Both the position numbers and the translations under genes were made by a program. Shown here piece after piece: positions 27,241-39,457 of a stretch of 64,000 nucleotides of DNA. A model generated the notes under the pieces. The model searched no databases and had not been told where the DNA came from. It was given only the letters and a program-made list of their open reading frames with translations. Each line of letters begins with the position of its first letter. Position 1 is the first letter of the stretch. Location of the stretch: contig NZ_CP027667.1 in the NCBI RefSeq assembly GCF_003008575.1, positions 2,442,001-2,506,000 on the forward strand. The letters are read 5' to 3'. This DNA comes from Melaminivora suipulveris. GTDB taxonomy: Bacteria > Pseudomonadota > Gammaproteobacteria > Burkholderiales > Burkholderiaceae_C.

Positions 27241-27280
27241 GGCCACGGCAGGCACCGTCTGCCGCGTTGCCGCCGTGGCC
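27241..27280 (+). repeat. Nested hairpin in the leader of the first Bug receptor gene
   Basis: Outer arms GGCCACGGC / GCCGTGGCC pair perfectly over 9 bases and enclose a smaller GGCAG / CTGCC stem. It lies 24 bases before the receptor ATG and has no clean U-tract. It could be a transcript-stability hairpin or attenuator; function unknown. Confidence 0.45.
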
Positions 27281-27303
27281 GGCTTTCAGGGAGAAAAAAA
27301 ATC

Positions 27304-28308
27304 ATGCAACTCATCGACAAGCAACGCCGTACCCTGCTGCAGGGCGCAGCAGCACTGGGCGCCACCAGCTGGCTGGGCAGCGCCGCCGCGCAGGCCGGCA
27401 AGGCCTGGCCGAACAAGCCGATCCGCCTGGTCGTGCCCTTCAACGCCGGCGGCGCCACCGACCTGGTGGCGCGCACCCTGGGCGAGGCGCTGGCGCAGCG
27501 CCTGGGCCAGCCGGTAGTCGTAGATAACAAGGGCGGCGCCTCGGGCATCCTGGGCACGGACAACGTGGCCAAGGCGCAGCCCGACGGCCACACGCTGCTG
27601 GTCTCGCTCAGCACTTCGATGCTGATCAACCAGTTCCTCTACACCAAGCTGCCCTACAACCCGCAAAAGGATTTGACGCTGATCAGCCAGATCGCCGCCG
27701 CGCCGGTGACGCTGGTGGTCCACCCTTCAGTGCCCGCGAGCAACATGAAGGAACTGCTGGCCTGGCTGAAGGCCAACAAGGGCAAGGTCTCGTACGGCTC
27801 CTGGGGTGTGGGCTCGTACGCCCACCTGGCCGGCGCCTACATGAGCAAGAGCACGGATTCGGACATGGTGCATTCGGCCTACAAGGGCGAGGCGCCGATG
27901 ATCCAGGACCTGCTGGGCGGGCAGATCCAGGTGTGCTTCTCCAGCGCGCAAAACACCAAGTCCTTCATCGAGACCGGCCGCCTGAAGGCCATCGGCGTGA
28001 CCGGCCGCCAGCGCATGGAGATCCTGCCCAAGCTGCCCACCATCTACGAGCAGGGCGTGCAGGACGACGCCTATGCCATCTTCGGCTGGGTGGCCATGGG
28101 TGCGCCCGCCGGGCTGCCGCAGCCCATCGTGGAGCAGCTCTCGGCCCACCTGCGCGAGATCGCCAAGGACCCCAAGGTCATCGAGCGCATCCAGGGCGCC
28201 GGCTTCACGCCGATGATGAACAGCCCGCAGGAGTTCCAGCAGAACTACCAAAAAGACATGCCGGTGTGGAAGAAGCTGGTGGACGACGCCGGCGCGCGCC
28301 TGGACTGA
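27304..28308 (+). CDS. Bug/TctC-family tripartite tricarboxylate receptor 1
   Basis: A 334-residue periplasmic binding protein. The signal peptide has a twin-arginine-like start (KQRRTLLQGAAALGATS) with a cleavage site near AAAQA. The mature part opens WPNKPIRLVVPFNAGGATD, the Bug family carboxylate-binding loop, and has GQPVVVDNKGGASG. Bug proteins capture organic acids and feed TctAB permeases or signal; no tctAB gene lies here, so it is an orphan receptor, as is typical of the group. Its position in the degradation cluster suggests it binds the pathway substrate. Confidence 0.92.
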   Translation: MQLIDKQRRTLLQGAAALGATSWLGSAAAQAGKAWPNKPIRLVVPFNAGGATDLVARTLGEALAQRLGQPVVVDNKGGASGILGTDNVAKAQPDGHTLLVSLSTSMLINQFLYTKLPYNPQKDLTLISQIAAAPVTLVVHPSVPASNMKELLAWLKANKGKVSYGSWGVGSYAHLAGAYMSKSTDSDMVHSAYKGEAPMIQDLLGGQIQVCFSSAQNTKSFIETGRLKAIGVTGRQRMEILPKLPTIYEQGVQDDAYAIFGWVAMGAPAGLPQPIVEQLSAHLREIAKDPKVIERIQGAGFTPMMNSPQEFQQNYQKDMPVWKKLVDDAGARLD

Positions 28309-28347
28309 CCGGCCTTTTCTTTCTTTCGATCGCACAGAGAAACACCC

Positions 28348-31151
<2,804 letters not shown>

Positions 31152-31174
31152 GCAATAAGGGAAGGACACAAGAC

Positions 31175-32110
31175 ATGACTGCACTCGTCATTGCCGAACA
31201 CGACAACCAAAGCCTCAAGGGCGCAACGCTCAACACCGTCACCGCGGCCCTCGCCTGCGGCGCCGATGTGCACGTGCTGGTGGCTGGAGAAAACGCGCAA
31301 GCCGCAGCCGATGCCGCCGCGAAGATCACGGGCGTTGCCAAAGTGCTGCTGGCCGATGGGCCGAGCCTGAAGGATGCGCTGGCCGAGAACGTGGCCGCCC
31401 AGGTGCTGCAAATAGCAAATAGCTACAGCCACATCCTGTTTCCGGCAACAGCCAGCGGCAAGAACGTCGCGCCGCGCGTGGCCGCCAAGCTGGATGTCGC
31501 GCAGATCAGCGACATCACCAAGGTGGTCAGTGGTGACACCTTCGAGCGTCCCATCTACGCCGGCAACGCCATTGCCACCGTGCAGAGCCAGGACAAGGTC
31601 AAGGTCATCACCGTGCGCGGCACCGGCTTTGATGCGGCAGCACACGAGGGCGGCAGCGCCAGCGTCGAGAAGATCGACGCCGTGCAGGACGCTGGCAAGA
31701 GCAGCTTCGTGGGCCGCGAAGTCACCAAGAGCGACCGCCCGGAGCTGACAGCGGCCAAGGTCATCGTCTCCGGTGGCCGGGCGCTGGGCAGCGCCGAGAA
31801 GTTCCAAAGCGTGCTCACGCCGCTGGCGGACAAGCTGGGTGCCGCCATTGGCGCGTCCCGCGCGGCAGTGGACGCCGGCTACGCGCCCAACGACCTGCAG
31901 GTGGGCCAGACCGGCAAGATCGTGGCGCCCCAGCTGTACATCGCCGTGGGCATCTCCGGCGCCATCCAGCACCTGGCGGGCATGAAGGACTCCAAGGTCA
32001 TCGTGGCGATCAACAAGGACGCCGAGGCGCCGATCTTCAGCGTGGCCGACTACGGGCTGGAGGCGGATCTGTTCGAGGCCGTGCCGCAGATGGTGCAAGC
32101 GCTGCAGTGA
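31175..32110 (+). CDS. etfA: Electron transfer flavoprotein alpha subunit
   Basis: A 311-residue ETF alpha subunit carrying the FAD. The C-terminal FAD domain is evident: [45 protein letters not shown] and [16 protein letters not shown]. It has a normal N-terminal domain and is complete. The stretch at 31408-31430 (CAAATAGCAAATAGCTACAG) is AT-richer than its surroundings but remains in frame. Confidence 0.97.
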   Translation: MTALVIAEHDNQSLKGATLNTVTAALACGADVHVLVAGENAQAAADAAAKITGVAKVLLADGPSLKDALAENVAAQVLQIANSYSHILFPATASGKNVAPRVAAKLDVAQISDITKVVSGDTFERPIYAGNAIATVQSQDKVKVITVRGTGFDAAAHEGGSASVEKIDAVQDAGKSSFVGREVTKSDRPELTAAKVIVSGGRALGSAEKFQSVLTPLADKLGAAIGASRAAVDAGYAPNDLQVGQTGKIVAPQLYIAVGISGAIQHLAGMKDSKVIVAINKDAEAPIFSVADYGLEADLFEAVPQMVQALQ

Positions 32111-32133
32111 TCTGCAAAAGGCGTCGGTGACGG

Positions 32134-32205
32134 GAATTCGAAGCAAAAAAGGCCTTCAGTCGGCGCCAATGCTGCGCAAGCAGCTATCGTTTTGTGAGTA
32201 ATTGA
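32134..32205. repeat. Interspersed repeat copy between etfA and the acyl-CoA ligase gene
   Basis: GAATTCGAAGCAAAAAAGGC, CTTCAGTCGGCGCC, then AGCAGCTATCGTTTTGTGAG. Reverse complement orientation relative to copy 1; it shares the GGCCTTCAGTCGGCG core. Confidence 0.8.
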
Positions 32206-32226
32206 ATCTCTCTGGAGAAAACGTCC

Positions 32227-33756
32227 ATGCAGCCCGCAGCTCCCTATCGCCCCCTGTCCGACCTGATCCGGGAGCACGCGCGTAACCAGGGCGCGCACCT
32301 GGCACTGACGGGTGAGGGCGAGTCCCTGAGCTACGCCCAGCTCGACGCCCTGGTGGACCGCATCGCCGTCACGCTGCAGCGAAATGGCGTACAGCCGGGC
32401 CAGGCGATTGCCATCTGCGCGCTGAACTCGGTGCGCTATGGCGCGCTGTTTCTGGGCGCGCTGCGCGCGGGGGTGGTGGTCGCGCCGCTGCCGCCCAGCG
32501 CCTCGGCCGAAACGCTCTCGGTCATGCTGGGCGACGCCGGCGCGCGGCTGCTGTTTGCCGACCAGTCCGCGCCCCGGGACTTGCCCGGCGCGGCGGTGCA
32601 GCGCATCTCGCTGGACGGCGTGGCGCCCGGCCAGGCCTGGGGCGACTGGCTGGCACCTGAGGGCGCGCAACCCGAACCCGTACAGGTGCCGCCCGAGGCA
32701 CCCTTCAACATCATCTATTCGTCGGGCACCACCGGCGTTCCGAAGGGCATCGTGCAGTCGCACGGCATGCGCTGGGCGCACATCCGCCGCGGCGCCACGC
32801 AGGGCTATGGCCCGCAGGGCACGACGCTGCTGTCCACGCCGCTGTACTCCAACACCACCCTGGTGGTGTTCTTTCCCACGCTGGCCTACGGCGGCACGGT
32901 GGTGCTGATGGGCAAGTTCGACGCCGCCCGCTACTTGCAGCTGGCGCAGCAGATGCGCGTCACGCACACCATGCTGGTGCCGGTGCAGTACCAGCGCATC
33001 ATGGATCGGCCGGATTTTGGCGAGCACGATCTGTCCAGCTTCACGCACAAGTTCTGCACCAGCGCACCATTCCGCGCCGACCTGAAGGCCGACGTTCTGG
33101 CGCGCTGGCCCGGCGCACTGGTCGAGTTCTACGGCATGACCGAGGGCGGCGGCACCTGCATCCTGGAGGCGCACCTGCACCCGGACAAGCTGCACACCGT
33201 GGGCCGCCCGGCCGAAGGCCACGACATCCGCCTGATCGACGAGGACGGCCGCGAAGTGGCGCCGGGCGAGGCCGGCGAGGTCGTGGGCCACTCGCCCGGC
33301 ATGATGACCGGCTACCACAACCAGCCGGAAAAAACGCGCGAGGCCGAGTGGTTCGACGCGGGCGGCAAGCGCTTCATCCGCACGGGCGACGTGGGCCGTT
33401 TCGATGCCGAGGGGTTTCTCACGCTGTTCGACCGGCGCAAGGACATGATCATCAGCGGCGGTTTCAACATCTACCCCAGCGACCTGGAGGCGCAGCTGCG
33501 CGCCCACCCCGCCGTGGCGGATGTGGCGGTGGTCGGCGTGCCCTCGCGCCAGTGGGGCGAGACGCCGGTGGCCTTCGTCGTGCCGCGCGCCGGCCACCAA
33601 GCCGACGCCGAGGCGCTGCGCGAGTGGTTCAATCAGCGCGCCGGCAAGACCCAGCGCCTGGCGGACCTGCGCCTGGTGGGCGAGCTGCCGCGCAGCGCCA
33701 TCGGCAAGATCCTCAAGCGCGAGCTGCAGGGCGGCTACGGGGCAGCATCCGCTTGA
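32227..33756 (+). CDS. AMP-binding acyl-CoA synthetase
   Basis: A 509-residue acyl-CoA ligase that activates a carboxylic acid through an acyl-AMP. Motifs in order: P-loop YSSGTTGVPKGI (about residues 163-174), EFYGMTEGGG (about 299-308), TGDVGRFD (about 386-393), and the catalytic lysine in GKILKREL near the C-terminus. Substrate class is not certain: it could be a dicarboxylate, a fatty acid or an aryl acid. It follows etfBA, with a repeat copy in the 116-bp gap, and would supply the CoA ester for the cluster. Confidence 0.92.
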   Translation: MQPAAPYRPLSDLIREHARNQGAHLALTGEGESLSYAQLDALVDRIAVTLQRNGVQPGQAIAICALNSVRYGALFLGALRAGVVVAPLPPSASAETLSVMLGDAGARLLFADQSAPRDLPGAAVQRISLDGVAPGQAWGDWLAPEGAQPEPVQVPPEAPFNIIYSSGTTGVPKGIVQSHGMRWAHIRRGATQGYGPQGTTLLSTPLYSNTTLVVFFPTLAYGGTVVLMGKFDAARYLQLAQQMRVTHTMLVPVQYQRIMDRPDFGEHDLSSFTHKFCTSAPFRADLKADVLARWPGALVEFYGMTEGGGTCILEAHLHPDKLHTVGRPAEGHDIRLIDEDGREVAPGEAGEVVGHSPGMMTGYHNQPEKTREAEWFDAGGKRFIRTGDVGRFDAEGFLTLFDRRKDMIISGGFNIYPSDLEAQLRAHPAVADVAVVGVPSRQWGETPVAFVVPRAGHQADAEALREWFNQRAGKTQRLADLRLVGELPRSAIGKILKRELQGGYGAASA

Positions 33757-33874
33757 TTCGTCCTGCGTATCGACGCAGAGCTTTTGGCGATTGGACGCAA
33801 AGGGCCGGGCATGCCCAAAATGGCCCGGCATACCGACGCGCGCCCTGCGCGCCGCACCGACAGGAGACAAGGTC

Positions 33875-34867
33875 ATGAACGCATCTCACGACGCCACTCG
33901 CCGCCAGTGGCTGACACGCAACCTGGGGTTGGCCGCCGCCGCCGCCATGCCCGGATGGGCGCTGGCGGCCAGCGAGAGCGCCTACCCGAACAAGCCGGTG
34001 CGCGTCATCGTGCCCTTTGCCGCCGGCGGCACCACCGACGTCGTGGCGCGCCTGGTGCTGCAAAAGCTCGGCGAGCGCCTTGGCCAGTCCTTCGTCGTCG
34101 AGAACAAGGGCGGCGCTGGAGGCTCCATCGGCACTGATCAGGTGGCGCGCGCCACGCCCGACGGCTATACGCTGCTGCTCAACACCGCTGGCGCGCAGAC
34201 ATTGAGCCCGGTGATTTACAAGGTCGGCTACGAAGCACTGGCCAGCTTTGAGCCGATCACGCACATCTGCGACGTGGGCTTCATCGTGATTGCGCGCAAG
34301 GATCTGCCGGCAAGCAACATGAAGGAGCTGATCACCCTGGCGCGTGGGCCCAAGCCGCTGTCCATGTCATCGGGCAGCAGCATGATCAACCTGATGAGCG
34401 AGGAGTTCAAGCGCATCATCAAGGCTCCCGAAACCGTCAATGCGCAGTACAAGGGCACGGCACCGCAGATGCAGGCGGTGGTGGCAGGCGAGGTGGATTT
34501 TTCGCTGGATTCGTTCGCCGCGGTGGAGATGATCCGCGCCGGCCGTGTCAAGGCTCTGGGCGTGGTCATGCCTCAGCGCGCGGCGTCGTTTCCCGATGTG
34601 CCCACGCTAAAGGAGCAGGGCATCGAGGGCATGGATTTTTCCTCCTGGGCCGGCCTGCTGGCGCCCAAGGGCACGCCCAAGGAGGCGGTCACTCTGCTGG
34701 CGCGCGAGATGGACAAGGTCATGCAGATGGAGGACGTGCAGGCCAAGCTGCGCAGCTACAACTACGTGCCGCGGCGCACCAGCCCCGAGGAGTTCGGCAA
34801 GATGATCGCCGCCGACAACGAGCGCTGGAAGCGCATCGTCCAGGAGACTGGTTTCAAGGTCAGCTGA
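33875..34867 (+). CDS. Bug/TctC-family tripartite tricarboxylate receptor 3
   Basis: A 330-residue Bug receptor with signal peptide (TRRQWLTRNLGLAAAAAMPG, cut near ALAA) and mature start YPNKPVRVIVPFAAGGTTD, then GQSFVVENKGGAGGSIG. Third orphan receptor of the cluster, diverged from the other two. Its last 8 bases overlap the convergent ybhN-like gene, so the two transcripts meet tail to tail without a terminator that I can see. Confidence 0.92.
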   Translation: MNASHDATRRQWLTRNLGLAAAAAMPGWALAASESAYPNKPVRVIVPFAAGGTTDVVARLVLQKLGERLGQSFVVENKGGAGGSIGTDQVARATPDGYTLLLNTAGAQTLSPVIYKVGYEALASFEPITHICDVGFIVIARKDLPASNMKELITLARGPKPLSMSSGSSMINLMSEEFKRIIKAPETVNAQYKGTAPQMQAVVAGEVDFSLDSFAAVEMIRAGRVKALGVVMPQRAASFPDVPTLKEQGIEGMDFSSWAGLLAPKGTPKEAVTLLAREMDKVMQMEDVQAKLRSYNYVPRRTSPEEFGKMIAADNERWKRIVQETGFKVS

Positions 34868-35882
34868 CATTTCTGCGCATGCCGGCGCCGCTCTGTGGCG
34901 CACGGCGACGCCACAGCAGCTCGGTCGCCAGCAGCGCCAGCGCCGCCACTGCCAGCGGTGCCAGGTAGTACAGCGCCCGAAACGCGAGCATCACCGCCAG
35001 GGCCTGGGTGGCCGGCAGCCAGGCCGACAGCACGGCCGTACCCACGGCCTCCAGCACGCCCAGCCCGGCAGGGATGCGCGAGATGAGCCCCGCCACCGCT
35101 CCCAGCAGCACGGTGGCCAGGGCGGCCGGGTAGGGCACCTCGCCCTGCGCCAGCGCCCACACCGCGCCGCCCATCAGCGACCAGTTCAGGCTGGACAGCA
35201 GCAATTGCAGCAGCGCCACGCGCCAGGTCGGCAGCGGCAGGCTGTGCCCGCGCAGGGCGATCTGCTGCCCGCCGCGCCAGACGCTGAGCAGCAGGTACAG
35301 CACACTCACCGCCGCCAGCAGCACGCCCACCCAGCGCAATTGCTGCTGGCTTAAATGCCAGCCTTCGGGCAGTTGCGGCGCCCAGTTCCAGAACACCGCG
35401 CAGGCCAGCAGAAAGTAGCCCACCCAGTTGGTCACGATGGAGACGACCACCACCTGCGCGATCTGCCCCACGGACAGGCCCTGGCGCGAGTACAGCCGGT
35501 AGCGCACCGAGACGCCGCCGACGATGGAGCCCAGATTCAGCGTGAACGGATAGGCGATCAGCGTGATGGCCATGGTGCGCGGCGCGCTCAAAGGGTGGCG
35601 CACGACGTGGCGGCCGAACAGGTCGAAGCAGCCATACGCCAGGTGGCTGGCCCAGGCGAGCAGCGCGCCCAGTGCCAGCGTGGCGTGCGGCAGGCCCTGG
35701 AGGGCGCGCCACACCGCCGGCCAATCCACCCGCGTGGCCTGGCGCACCAGCAGCCAGACGATCAGCAGCGCCACCGCCGCCATCAGCGCGCCGCCCGCCC
35801 AGCGCCAGGCGCGGCTGTCCAGCAGCGCGCGCCAGCGGGCTGGCTTGGTTGCCTCAGTGGGGTGCAGCGGGACGTTCCTCAT
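34860..35882 (-). CDS. ybhN: YbhN / LPG-synthase-like UPF0104 integral membrane protein
   Basis: A 340-residue inner-membrane protein of the UPF0104 / lysylphosphatidylglycerol-synthase transmembrane family (flippase-like part of MprF). About eight hydrophobic helices; the conserved patches are TLIAYPFTLNLGSIVGGVSVRYRLY (middle) and LISRIPAGLGVLEAVGTAVL (C-terminal half), both family hallmarks. E. coli has the same trio ybhP-clsB-ybhN, so a role in phospholipid or cardiolipin handling is likely but unproven. Confidence 0.88.
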   Translation of the reverse strand: MRNVPLHPTEATKPARWRALLDSRAWRWAGGALMAAVALLIVWLLVRQATRVDWPAVWRALQGLPHATLALGALLAWASHLAYGCFDLFGRHVVRHPLSAPRTMAITLIAYPFTLNLGSIVGGVSVRYRLYSRQGLSVGQIAQVVVVSIVTNWVGYFLLACAVFWNWAPQLPEGWHLSQQQLRWVGVLLAAVSVLYLLLSVWRGGQQIALRGHSLPLPTWRVALLQLLLSSLNWSLMGGAVWALAQGEVPYPAALATVLLGAVAGLISRIPAGLGVLEAVGTAVLSAWLPATQALAVMLAFRALYYLAPLAVAALALLATELLWRRRAPQSGAGMRRNVS

Positions 35883-35933
35883 GACGCGGACGGATGGGGA
35901 TGCGCGCAGGACGGGCGCCGCGATGTCCGGCGC

Positions 35934-37172
35934 TCAGGGCGCCGCGCCGGCATGACCGGCGTCGGAGCCCGCCAGCGAGATGGTCGGCTGGTGGCGCGGC
36001 AGCCAGCCGGCCCAGGACGGAAACCAGCGCATCAGGTGGTACAGCAGATAGCCGCGCAACAGCCGCAGGCCCTCGAAAGCGCCTTGCGGCTCGGGCTGCA
36101 CGTTCGTGCACGCCTCGCGCATCAGCCGCGACAGGCGCCGGTACAGCAGGGCGTTGAAGTCGGCGTCGCCGATGATGACGTTGGCCTCCAGATTCAGCGA
36201 CAGGCTCAAGGGGTCCAGGTTGCTGGAGCCCACGGTGGCCCACTCGCGATCCATCAGCGCCACCTTGCCGTGCAGCGGGCGCTCGCAGTATTCGTAAACA
36301 TGCACGCCGGCGCGCAGCAGGTGGTCGTACAGCAGCCGCGCGGCGGTCTTGACGATGGGCATGTCGGGCTCGCCCTGCAGGATCAGCCGCACGTCGACGC
36401 CGCGCCGCGCGGCGCGGCGCATGGCGCGCACCAGGCGCCATCCAGGGAAGAAATAGGCGTTGGCGATCACCACGCGCTCGCGCGCTGTGCGCAGGGCGAT
36501 GCGGTAGTGGCGCTCAATGTCGTTGGTATGCAGATCGTTGTCGCGCGTGACGAAGATGGCGTCCGCCGTGCCGGCGCGCGCCAGCTCGGGCAGGCTCGCG
36601 CGCTGCTCGCGCTGGCGCTCGGCTTTGCTCAGCACCGCGCGGCGCGCGAAGCGCTGCATGTGCGCGACGATGGGGCCGCGCACGCACACCGCCCAGTCCA
36701 GCTTGGCCTGCGGGCCGAAATCGGCCACATGGTCGGCCGAGTAGTTGATGCCGCCAATGAAGGCCAGCTCGCCATCGACCACGACGATCTTGCGGTGCAT
36801 GCGCCGCAGCACGTTCAGGCGCCGGCCGAAGATGCGCCGCCCACCCGGATCGAACACTCGAAAGTGCACGCCCGCCTGCACCAGCTCGTCGATGAACGCG
36901 GGCGGCAGGTCCGGCGAGCCGAAGCCGTCGACCAGCACATGCACCTGCGCGCCGCGCCGGGCGGCCTCCAGCAGGGCGGCGTGCAGGGCGCGGCCGATCT
37001 TGTCGTCGAACAGGATGAAGGTCTCCAGCAGCACCTCGCGCTGCGCGCCGCGGATGGCCTCGAACACGGCAGGGAAGAACTCCTCGCCGTTTTCCAGCAA
37101 TTCGAAGTGATTGCCCGGCACCCAGCGCGACGAGCGCCGCGGCCGTGCGGGGCGCTGCGCGGCGGGCTTCAT
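35934..37172 (-). CDS. clsB: Cardiolipin synthase B (phospholipase D family)
   Basis: A 412-residue enzyme with two HKD motifs: His126-Lys128-Asp133 in MHRKIVVVDGELAFIGG and His301-Lys303-Asp308 in HGKVALMDREWATVGSSN. It condenses phosphatidylglycerol with another phospholipid to make cardiolipin. No N-terminal membrane helices, as in ClsB/YbhO and unlike ClsA. The start overlaps the ybhP-like stop by 4 bases, and ybhN follows after 51 bases; the order equals the E. coli ybhPON operon. Confidence 0.93.
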   Translation of the reverse strand: MKPAAQRPARPRRSSRWVPGNHFELLENGEEFFPAVFEAIRGAQREVLLETFILFDDKIGRALHAALLEAARRGAQVHVLVDGFGSPDLPPAFIDELVQAGVHFRVFDPGGRRIFGRRLNVLRRMHRKIVVVDGELAFIGGINYSADHVADFGPQAKLDWAVCVRGPIVAHMQRFARRAVLSKAERQREQRASLPELARAGTADAIFVTRDNDLHTNDIERHYRIALRTARERVVIANAYFFPGWRLVRAMRRAARRGVDVRLILQGEPDMPIVKTAARLLYDHLLRAGVHVYEYCERPLHGKVALMDREWATVGSSNLDPLSLSLNLEANVIIGDADFNALLYRRLSRLMREACTNVQPEPQGAFEGLRLLRGYLLYHLMRWFPSWAGWLPRHQPTISLAGSDAGHAGAAP

Positions 37173-37957
37173 AGCGCGATCTCCGCGGCCAGCGGCGCGT
37201 GGTCGGACAGCCGGCTCCAGGGGCGGCGCGGCAGCGGCACCGGTGCGTGCACGACCACGCCGCGCACGTAGATGCGGTCCAGCGGCAGCAGCGGCATGGT
37301 GGCGGGAAAGGTCCGCACCGCGCGACCGAAGGAATGCACGAAGACTTCACGCAGGCCGGCCTCGCGCAGCAGTAGGCTGTGCGCCCGGCCGCGCCAGTCG
37401 TTGAAATCGCCGGCGACGATGATAGGGTCGCCTTCCGGCAGCGAGCGCACCAGCGCCGCCAGGCGGTGCAGCTGGTGGTGGCGGTGCGCCTCCTGCAAGC
37501 CCAGGTGCACGCAGATGGCGTGCACCGGCGTGGCCAGCTGCGGCGGCTGCAGCACGCAGTGCAGCATGCCGCGGCGCTCGGGGCCGGCCACCGAGATGTC
37601 GTGGTTCTCGAAGTGCACGATGGGGAATTTGGACAGCAGCGCGTTGCCGTGGTGGCCGCTGTCGTAGACCGCGTTGCGGCCGTAGGCGTACTGGTTCCAG
37701 ATCGAGTCGGCCAGGAATTCGTAGTGCGGCTGCGCGGGGAAGTTGCGCACGCGGCTGGCGTGGCGCTGGTGCGTGCCCAGCACTTCCTGCAAGAACACCA
37801 CGTCGGCCGCCACCTGGCGCACCGCCTCGCGCAGCTCGTGCAGCATGAAGCGTCGGTTGAACGACGTGAAGCCTTTGTGCACGTTCACGGTGAGGACCTT
37901 GAACGCCAGCCGGGCGTCGGATGCAAGGGAGGTGGGGTGCAACGGGGAGTCTTTCAT
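37169..37957 (-). CDS. ybhP: Endonuclease/exonuclease/phosphatase family protein (YbhP-like)
   Basis: A 262-residue member of the EEP superfamily. Motifs: FKVLTVNVHKG (Asn), DVVFLQEV (metal-binding Glu), GNALLSKFPI, CVHLGLQ (His), VAGDFNDW (Asp/Asn) and LSDHAPLAAEI (catalytic His near the C-terminus). All catalytic positions are filled. In E. coli ybhP sits upstream of clsB just as here, so a phospholipid-related phosphodiesterase function is plausible. I chose ATG at 37957 (MKDSPLHP); the longer in-frame ATG at 38113 has no family support and lies by the terminator. Confidence 0.88.
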   Translation of the reverse strand: MKDSPLHPTSLASDARLAFKVLTVNVHKGFTSFNRRFMLHELREAVRQVAADVVFLQEVLGTHQRHASRVRNFPAQPHYEFLADSIWNQYAYGRNAVYDSGHHGNALLSKFPIVHFENHDISVAGPERRGMLHCVLQPPQLATPVHAICVHLGLQEAHRHHQLHRLAALVRSLPEGDPIIVAGDFNDWRGRAHSLLLREAGLREVFVHSFGRAVRTFPATMPLLPLDRIYVRGVVVHAPVPLPRRPWSRLSDHAPLAAEIAL

Positions 37958-38115
37958 GGTGCGCTTGGCGAACCTGCCGGACGACGCGGGTGTCCGGTCG
38001 CAATGGCAGGGCGGGGCCTGCTTGATTCTTCGGCTGGGCCGTGCGCTGCGGTGTAGGACTGGGGGCCCGGCATGTGCCTGAGCGCGGCGCAAGCGGCTGC
38101 CCTCGGGCGCCATGA

Positions 38116-38137
38116 AAAAAAGCCTCGTGCGAGGCCT
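38116..38137 (-). terminator. Rho-independent terminator of cysK
   Basis: Read on the minus strand: stem GCCTCG / CGAGGC with a CA-type loop followed by seven T, about 25 bases after the cysK stop. It separates cysK from the ybhP operon. Confidence 0.88.
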
Positions 38138-38160
38138 TTGAAGAGGAGAGGGCGGGGCTT

Positions 38161-39078
38161 TCAGCCCGGCAGGAAGCCTTCGACCGACAGGTAACGCTCG
38201 CCGGTGTCGTAGTTGAAGCCCAGCACGCGACTGCCGGCCGGCAGGTCGGGCAGCTTCTGCGCGATCGCGGCCAGCGCGGCGCCCGAGGAAATGCCCACCA
38301 GCAGCCCTTCCTCGCGTGCCGCGCGGCGGGCGTATTCACGCGCCGGCTCGGCCTCTACCAGGATCACGCCGTCCAGCAGGTCCACGTGCAGGTTTCGCGG
38401 AATGAAGCCCGCGCCCAGACCTTGAATCGGGTGCGGGCCGGGCTGGCCGCCCGAGATCACGGGCGAACCCGTCGGCTCAACGGCGAAGATCTTGATGGCC
38501 GGAAAGCGCGCCTTGAGCACCTGCGCCACGCCGGTGATGTGCCCGCCCGTGCCGACGCCGGTGATGACTGCATCCAGCCCGTCGGGAAAGTCCGCCAGGA
38601 TCTCCTGCGCCGTGGTGCGCGCGTGTACTTCGATATTGGCGGGGTTCTCGAACTGCTGCGGCATCCAGGCGCCGGGCGTGGCGTCGACGATCTCCTGCGC
38701 GCGGGCGATGGCGCCCTTCATGCCCTTTTCCTTGGGCGTCAGGTCGAACGTCGCGCCATAGGCCAGCATCAGGCGCCGCCGCTCGACCGACATGCTGTCG
38801 GGCATCACCAGGATCAGCCTGTAGCCCTTGACGGCCGCCACCAGCGCCAGGCCGATGCCGGTATTGCCGCTGGTCGGCTCGACGATGGTACCGCCGGGCT
38901 GCAACTGCCCGCTGGCCTCGGCTGCTTCGACCATGGCCAGGGCGATGCGGTCCTTGATCGAGCCGCCAGGGTTGGCGCGCTCGGACTTGACCCAGACGTT
39001 GGCGCCCGGCCCGAACAGCCGGTTGATGCGGATGTGGGGCGTGTTGCCGATGGCTTGCAGGACGTTGTCGATACGCAT
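38161..39078 (-). CDS. cysK: Cysteine synthase (O-acetylserine sulfhydrylase)
   Basis: A 305-residue PLP enzyme that makes cysteine from O-acetylserine and sulfide. The PLP lysine is Lys42 in [11 protein letters not shown]; the substrate loop is [12 protein letters not shown] and the phosphate-binding loop [30 protein letters not shown] resembles CysK more than CysM, so I use cysK with some reserve. The start ATG lies 86 bases from the MITE-like element, so its promoter may reach into that element. Confidence 0.9.
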   Translation of the reverse strand: MRIDNVLQAIGNTPHIRINRLFGPGANVWVKSERANPGGSIKDRIALAMVEAAEASGQLQPGGTIVEPTSGNTGIGLALVAAVKGYRLILVMPDSMSVERRRLMLAYGATFDLTPKEKGMKGAIARAQEIVDATPGAWMPQQFENPANIEVHARTTAQEILADFPDGLDAVITGVGTGGHITGVAQVLKARFPAIKIFAVEPTGSPVISGGQPGPHPIQGLGAGFIPRNLHVDLLDGVILVEAEPAREYARRAAREEGLLVGISSGAALAAIAQKLPDLPAGSRVLGFNYDTGERYLSVEGFLPG

Positions 39079-39163
39079 GTTGGGCTCCGCGAAAAGGGTT
39101 GCAAAAGGGTGCGGACCATTGTGGCGGACATCTTCCTGCCGCGCGTGATATGGATATGCCCCG

Positions 39164-39431
39164 AGAGCGTGTTATGCACTTTTACGTGCCCGCGAAAGCC
39201 GGGGAAAGGGCCGGAGACAAGGCGCAGGGCGCGCCGCGGTATGGATACCGCAAGCGCTTTGCAACGCAGTGGCCGGGCCTTTCCCCGGCTTTCCCGAAGG
39301 GTTGGGCCTTTGCGCCCGCGCTTGCGGCGTTGCGCCGCTTGTGCAGGCGCTCGGCCTGTACGGCGCGCCGCGCCTTGCAATCGCAGGCGCAAAGACCCAA
39401 CGCGGGCACGTAAAAGTGCATAACACGCTCT
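39164..39431. mobile_element. 268-bp MITE-like element with perfect 31-bp terminal inverted repeats
   Basis: The ends (39164-39194 and 39401-39431) are exact inverted copies of each other over 31 bases, beginning AGAGCGTGTTATGCAC. Inside lie two further imperfect inverted repeats: one around AAAGCCGGGGAAAG / CTTTCCCCGGCTTT (about 39195-39297) and one around GTTGGGCCTTTGCGCC / GGCGCAAAGACCCAAC (about 39302-39402). No transposase gene fits inside, and no clear target duplication is visible at the borders. The small open frames within it are by-products of the repeats. It lies between the divergent cysK and rnpB genes. Confidence 0.85.
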
Positions 39432-39449
39432 AGCGCCGCAGGCGATAAT
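39420..39449 (+). promoter_or_regulatory. Candidate sigma-70 promoter of rnpB
   Basis: -10 hexamer GATAAT at 39444-39449, eight bases before the first base of the P1 helix. With an 18-base spacer the -35 would be ATAACA (39420-39425), which lies inside the right terminal repeat of the MITE-like element. Confidence 0.6.
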
Positions 39450-39457
39450 CCCGCCCT

